A stretch of 64,000 nt of DNA. Source: Diphasiastrum complanatum. Taxonomy: Eukaryota; Streptophyta; Lycopodiopsida; Lycopodiales; Lycopodiaceae. The position numbers and the translations under genes are program-made. Below the pieces are notes generated by a model, which saw only the letters and a list, made by a program, of their open reading frames with translations, was not told the origin of the DNA and did not search any database. Positions 58,440 to 64,000 of the stretch are shown here, one piece after another; position 1 is the stretch's first letter, and every line of letters starts with the position of its first letter. The stretch is from positions 21,479,669-21,543,668 of the forward strand of contig CM055092.1 of assembly GCA_029204225.1 (NCBI GenBank). Reading direction: 5' to 3'.

Positions 58440-60200
58440 GTCGATGAATTATTGTAAGTGATTTTTTATGCCAAAATAGGAAAAAACGTCTTACAGTACA
58501 AAAATTTGTCTGATCAAATATTCTGTGATTTTCTTAGCCCATACAGGTGTAGAGTCAACTTGGAAAAGGATGGCATCTAGTAAATCATCGTTGACGCCTT
58601 GATCAGGGGTAGGAAGGTTAGAGATTTGGGACAGATGATCTGCTAGAAAATGCTAAACTTCCTTACGAACCACGATCCTAAACTCAAATTCTCGCAGTAA
58701 TAGGATCCATCTGGTAAAACGGCCTGTGGTGTAGGTCTTTTTGATGAGATACATGATCAGTAAAGAACGCAAAAACTTTGTCTAGAAGATAATGGCGAAA
58801 CTTCTTAAACGCATATACTATTGTCAAGGCTGCACGTTCGGTAGTGGTATAATTGACTTCAGCAGGTATCAATTGTCGACTAAGAAAACGGATTGGGTAG
58901 TCCTTTTTGAATTATCCTGGTTGGGTGAGCACTGCTCCAATGGCATACTTGGATGCATCGGTATGCACATGGAATTCGTTAGAATAATCAGGAGTTCGGA
59001 GGATGGGTGCATTGGTAAGGGCTTCTTTGAGTTGATTTAATGTGACGTGTTGTTCATCCGTCCATTTGGGAACTACAAGTACTTTGTAGATTAAGTGTGC
59101 TTTGTTAGCAAAATCGAGAATAAAGCACCGATAGTAGTTGGCGTGGCCAAGGAAAGAGCAAACTTCGCATATCGTATGCAGTTCCGGTAGATTTTGAATG
59201 AAAAGGATCTTTTCAGGGTCAGTGGCAATGCCATTTCAAGAAATAATATGTCCTAACACAATACCATGTGTTATCCAGATCTGGCATTTTTCAGGATTAA
59301 GGGAGATGCCGAAGCGTTGACATTGGATAAAAAAAAAATTGAGCACAGATAGATGGCGTGTTTCTTCTGAATTTGCTCCTAAATCGTCTAAGTAAACCTT
59401 TAGGGTATCGCCCATCTGCTGAGAAAAGACCACTTGCATAACACGTTGGAAGGTTCTAGGGGCATTGCAGAGACCAAAGGGCGTAACTTTCCAGCAGAAG
59501 GCTCCCCATTCTATGGCAAAAGCGGTTTTATGTTGATCTTCTTCAGCAATTTGGATTATATTGTATCCGCTAAAGCCATCTAAGAAGGAATAAGCCTCAT
59601 CTCCTGCTAGATTTTCTAAGATGAATTCTTTGAAAGGTAATGGAAAATGATCACATTCGGTGATGGCGTTAATTTTCTTAAATCGACGTATATTCGGAGT
59701 TTTTCATTTTTCTTGGAAACGATGACAAGTGGAGAGACCCACTCAGTATGCTCAATTTCACAGAGAAACCCCGCATCTAAGAGGCATTGTAATTCTTCTT
59801 TGATCTTGGCCTTATAGATTGGATTGCATCTGTATGGACGACTACCAGTTGGCCTCGCACCCGGTTTAAGCGAGATACGATGCACAACTACTTGGGGTGA
59901 GACGCCTTTCATGTCTTTATAGGTCCATGCAAAGACATGTCGATATTTTTGTAGGAGCTTTTCAAGCTGTCTGCGTTGTTCATGATTGAGATGAGCTCCG
60001 ACGTGGACAAGATATTCATTGGTTTCATTTGGCTCACTCAGAGAAAGGGTGATAGTTTGTGTGGGGCCTTCATAGGACAAATTACCATTTGGCTCACGTT
60101 GAGCTTGGGGTAATTGGATTGTGACATCCTCGATCGTATAGTACTTAAAGTATGCAAGAACATCATGGGCTAGAGATTCAAGGGGGGCCTTGTCTTTCAC
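58440..60200 (-). pseudogene. pol: Gypsy 2 reverse transcriptase and RNase H
   Basis: Minus-strand pol. The piece 60200-59616 reads KYRHVFAWTYKDMKGVSPQV, then KEELQCLLDAGFLCEIEHTE and WVSPLVIVSKKNEKLRIYVD, the RT fingers of plant Ty3/gypsy. A frameshift follows (near 59640). 59439-59236 has LKVYLDDLGANSEE, the catalytic YxDD region, and SLNPEKCQIW. 58872-58684 (YTTTERAALTIVYAFKKFRH, then FTDHVS) is the RNase H part, and 58680-58480 reads HFLADHLSQISNLPTPDQGV and WAKKITEYLI, the usual link to integrase. No integrase follows: after a TAA the sequence turns into the ORF X promoter. Confidence 0.85.
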
Positions 60201-61380
60201 CTACCGGGATGGTGATTGGGAATGTTCAGGGGTTGGTGTAGGAACAGAGACAATCTCAGGAACTTTCCTAACAATTGTGAGGTCACCAGGCGGTTGAATT
60301 TGAAGCAGTTTTTTCATCTTCTCTTTCATAGTATGGCCACGTAGTTGAGGCTTTGGTTGTCAAGAGGTGTGTGGATGAGGGACAGGTAGTACGTCATGGA
60401 GGATCTCGTCATCAATTTGAAAGATGGTCTCCTCCTCGCAGAGATCCCATGGATAGTGTGGGCATTTGGCATGGTAGAATTTTGTCTCAGGCTTTTCAAC
60501 TGTAATCTTGGCAACCGGTTCCACCTTGGAAGCATGTTGCGGATATGCCCGAAGTGGAAGTGACTCCATGTAATTGAGGATTTGAATATCAGGAATGTCC
60601 AAATCTTCTGGGCAATTCTGAATTCGTAAGACATTCTCGTCATCGACGAATAAATCTTCTGATTCACTAGTAGGTAGCCATGCAACATTTAGTAACTCAT
60701 CATTGTGTGGAAGGATATCAATAAAATTGATATTGATGATAGGTGTATCAAGATCAAGTAATTGGTCGTGATCGATCGGGAGTGGAGAGGTACAAATATC
60801 CTGATGCTAAGCATAGTAATCAACATTCACACAATCAATGATAGCTAGACTGTGACTCCAATTTACGATATCAGTAGATTGAACATAATGACCTTTTTTG
60901 TGGCTGGACTGGTATGGTTCAAACACTGAGTTGGTGGTCGAGGACCCTTCGTCATGGATGCGTGCAGTTTTGAGTTTGCTCGTTGAATCAATGGTGACAG
61001 AACTGTCATAATCTCCAAAAGCGGCCTTTGCTCCAGTCAGAGAACGACTCATGCATTAGTGAGCCACGGACAACCAAGTAGTAATTCATATGAATAGACA
61101 TTATGGGGAATATCAAGTACTACGAGATCGATAGAAAACTTGAGACCTCCTAGTTTGATCAGCACTTGTGGAAGGAAACCAGTAGGTCGGACCACACTTT
61201 GATCAACCATTCAAAGCTGACAAGTGGGTTTGGCCAGTTTGTCTCTCAAATTCCATTCTATCATGAGGGATGTGGGAATGATATTGACACCGGAGCCACC
61301 ATCGAGCATCGCTAAAACTTCATGTGATTGGTGATGGATAGCTGGGATTTTGATGTTTCCTTGTTCGCTGAGTGAATTGG
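60201..61380 (-). pseudogene. Gypsy 2 protease and protease-RT linker
   Basis: Around 61320-61060, minus strand, the retropepsin reads AMLDGGSGVNII, then a TGA, VVRPTGFLPQVLIKLGGLKF and YELLLGCPWLTNA. The active-site triad is D-G-G, as in gypsy 1. The linker to RT (60200-61050) survives as shorter frames, for example 61052-60807 and 60602-60360 (ILNYMESLPLRAYPQHASKV). Several stops and shifts. Confidence 0.75.
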
Positions 61381-61381
61381 T

Positions 61382-63118
61382 TTAGATGTAAGGCATTTCA
61401 AGCAACTCGTCAGGATTGGTGGTGTTATTGGATTGGATCTGGTGTTTCCATTTTCCAACATGCTTCCAAAGAACATGGAAGGAAAGAGTGACATTGGCTT
61501 GTAGTAAATCTCCCCAGACTTCTGTACCTTCAAGGGTTTTGCTTTCAAAGGGCTTGTGAGGTACTTTATGGGAAGTGGAAGATTGTTGGTCGGCATTGCG
61601 GATTTGTTGGCGATACTGATGATGTAGTTGAATTTCTTCATATGGGTGAGAGTAGACTATCGGGGTTGAATCTTTAATTGGAGGAATAGGGTGTTGCTGA
61701 GTTTTGCTTGGTGCAAGTGTAGAGGCTTGGCATTGGGTTTGTGCCCGAGTCAAGACCCAAGCAGGATGAGTTTCAATGGGTAAAGTTTCTACTTGCACTG
61801 AACAGACAGGAGCAGTAGGTTTGGATCGGGATGGGCAGTCCTTCACGTGATGTCCAATACCACAGTTTTCACAAGCTGGAGGAAAACGGAGTTTATCTAG
61901 GTAGCGAATACTAGGATGCTTACCTGCACAGATAAAACATCCTCGTATTGTGGGCAGTTGATGTGCGGCAAAGACAAGTTGGTTTGGATTGTAAGCTTGG
62001 GCATTGGGATCCACTGTTTGAGCACTAGAATCATAGGTATAATAAACAACCGTTTCAGTAGAGTATTGTGGTTGAGTATTGTCTTCCACATAGTAGGTTG
62101 CCGGATCAATGGTATTCGGATCAAGATAATGGACAGCGTGTTGTGGGGTAGGTTGATTAACGACAAAGTGTTGACGTGGTGATGGGTATTGATTTTGGTG
62201 TAGTTGGTCATGGTTGGTAGACCCCTGGTCGTGGCACAGGTTGTTGTGGAGAGTAAGGGCGATATGCTCGATAGATGGTGGGTCTGGTGGCTGCTGGAAA
62301 ATGGTTTCGCAGTTGAGGGCATTCATTAGCAGTGTGATGCCATGAGCAGATTGGACACCAGACATTTTCTCTTGTTGGAAAGGATTTTTCAACAATTTGT
62401 TTCATGGCGGTTTGGAAATCGGCAGTGAGTTTATCCATATGAGATTGTTGAGCTTTTTGTCAGGTTTGCATTTGATGTAGAAGTCCAGAAGATTGAGCAA
62501 TATTGTCAGACTTTGGATGATTAGGACGGTCCGGATTCTTAGATGTCTTTTCACAATGGTCAAAGTCATCGTCGGAACCTTCGTCTTCCTCACGGATAGC
62601 ATCAGTCATCACATCTTTAAGTTGATCATAAAGGTCAACTGGTTTGAGTTCACGGCGGATGTTTTCAGGCAATCCAACCAAGAATAGTTTATGGCCATAC
62701 GTTCGGTGATATTTTCATCAACACATTCTACTTTGAGATGTTTAAAACACTCAATGTGGTTTCGAACCGACTCTTCGCGATGCATCTTGATATGGATAAT
62801 TTGAATGAATGGACTCTGAGTCAGTTTAGATGGTTTGAAGTGCTTGACAATAGCATCCTTGAGGGTGGTCCAAGAAGCTAGGTCAGGAGCTTCGAGATTC
62901 AAATACCACTCCTTGGTGGTTCCATAGAGTACCATGGGAAATAGACAAAGCTTTTCAATTTTAGAGGTATCTCCATAAAAATGGCATGTATTATCAAAGT
63001 CTTGGAAAAATCGGACTAGGTCAGATTCTCTGTCGTACTTTGGTGCATCGATACGTGAAATTCTGCATTTTAGTCGTGGAGGAGCCGGATTAGAAGATTC
63101 AACATAGTCACGAGACAT
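61382..63118 (-). pseudogene. gag: Gypsy 2 gag with zinc knuckles
   Basis: Begins at ATG 63118 (MSRDYVESSNPAPPRLKCRI), then RIDAPKYDRESDLVRFFQDF, EKLCLFPMVLYGTTKEWYLN and KDAIVKHFKPSKLTQSPFI, the Retrotrans_gag-type capsid. A frameshift near 62640 leads to VMTDAIREEDEGSDDDFDHC, the same linker as gypsy 1. The knuckle CPICSWHHTANEC is near 62355, CFICAGKH near 61940 and CENCGIGHHVKDC near 61870. The Gln/Pro-rich linker is long, and the 337-codon ORF 62395-61382 is open to the protease. Confidence 0.85.
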
Positions 63119-63929
63119 GATGCAGAGTGTGGAGGAGAGTAACAATACAGATGATCAGGTCAGTATTGTACTTGGCAAAAAGGTAGGTTGCTTGCAGAAT
63201 GGAGAGTGTAGGACAAAAAAATTGGTCCTTCTGGCCGTAATAGAATTTGCGGACAGGTTGAAAAATTGTGGAGACGAGTTTCTTCGCCAAATTTGGCATT
63301 TACAATATGAAACATAACATACACATAGAAAAAACTTTGCCAAAAGCCTAAAGTCAAGATAGATGATTTTTCATTTTTCAACACTCCTCCTAAAAATTAA
63401 TCTATGTTGACTTGAACATGGATCTTGGAATTAACACTCGCGAATTCTGACGAGTTCTGGTTGTCAGAATCTTGATTTTTTTATATTTTTGGACAAGAAT
63501 TTGGGTATGACAGGGAATTCGTACCCACTGAGAACAATTTCTTAGGCTGGATGGTGATTTCTAACAGAGAGGTTTTACTGGCAGATAGGGAATATGGGAA
63601 AAAATGTGACTTTTTGATAGAAAACAGGCAAAGTCTCTGAGATAGAATTCGTGGAACTGCTAGAGGACTGATCTTGATGAGATATAGCCTCAATGAAACC
63701 AGTGAATTCTAGGACAAAGATTTGGGTGAGAAATAAGGGATTTTGACAGTATATTAGGCTGTTTTCTCATAATCTGACTGTGGTCAGAATTTGTGGAGGT
63801 GATAAAATGAAAGATCAGGGTCTGTTAGGGCTATAGACTGACTGACGAATTTTGATATACCTGGTTGGTTCGGAAAAATGTCACTTGGGTCACTTCTTTT
63901 CAAAGAAAATGCCCAAGTTGACTCTTTTG
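63119..63929 (-). repeat. Gypsy 2 leader with GAATTC-type repeats
   Basis: Non-coding leader upstream of gag on the minus strand. GAATTCG/GAATTCT words with the plus-strand forms GAATTCGTAC, GAATTCGTGG and GAATTCTAGG occur at 63441, 63517, 63646 and 63703, with degenerate ones at 63788 and 63846. A further GAATTCGTAAC lies at 58358, before ORF X. Confidence 0.55.
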
Positions 63930-64000
63930 TCTAGCACTTATACCAAGCAAATCAACACATAGAATCATGGAATCTTGATCAACCTATGATCTATCCTCAA
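63930..64000 (-). repeat. Copia D leader segment fused to gypsy 2 leader
   Basis: The last 71 bp of the window are the exact reverse complement of 35681-35751 in the copia D leader. The identity ends abruptly at 63930, where the gypsy 2 leader begins. Confidence 0.95.

Overview
The window looks like repeat-rich intergenic DNA from a large plant nuclear genome. The signs are several families of Ty1/copia and Ty3/gypsy LTR retrotransposons with plant-type primer binding sites (TGGTATCAGAGC for copia, TGGCGCCGTTGCCGGGG for gypsy), a chromodomain-bearing gypsy tail, long microsatellites, plant-like GT-AG introns, and one exon like a plant UNC93-type membrane protein. I saw no bacterial-style operons, rRNA, tRNA or CRISPR. 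The species cannot be named from sequence alone; a gymnosperm, fern or other large-genome vascular plant would fit.

Layout. 0.3-1.6 kb: decayed ORFs with a C2HC finger, possibly from a non-LTR retroelement. 2.3-4.2 kb: a direct duplication around a GT microsatellite. 4.2-10.9 kb: two gypsy pieces head to head. One, on the minus strand, ends in an unfamiliar ORF ('ORF X') and an LTR; the other, on the plus strand, runs LTR-PBS-leader-gag-protease. 11-19.6 kb: hairpins, tandem repeats, the UNC93-like exon (12.26 kb), a 500-bp foldback, and the integrase tail plus chromodomain of a chromovirus. 20-22.9 kb: two convergent intron-containing genes, one unrecognised (plus) and one with an Ulp1/C48-type protease (minus), whose upstream part holds a histone-H3-like fold. 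23.03-29.18 kb: a complete copia element with 5-bp target duplication CCCTA. 29.5-34.6 kb: a rearranged copia whose LTR-leader unit is duplicated around a captured piece of the H3/Ulp1 gene. 34.6-45.9 kb: a copia bounded by two 648-bp LTRs, holding a gypsy protease fragment fused to a 5'-truncated copy of the 23-kb copia. 45.9-55.5 kb: a second, inverted copy of the convergent gene pair, split by a complete 4,960-bp copia (TSD TTATA). 55.6-64 kb: a minus-strand gypsy with gag, protease, RT, RNase H, no visible integrase, and ORF X before its 3' LTR.

Almost everything is broken by stops or frameshifts. The most intact coding stretches are the 811-codon copia pol at 40.9-43.3 kb and a compressed 604-codon copia ORF at 48.9-50.8 kb. 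The least expected items are the H3-fold/Ulp1 gene with its convergent partner, found twice plus a captured fragment, and ORF X, found twice in the same 3' position of gypsy elements.
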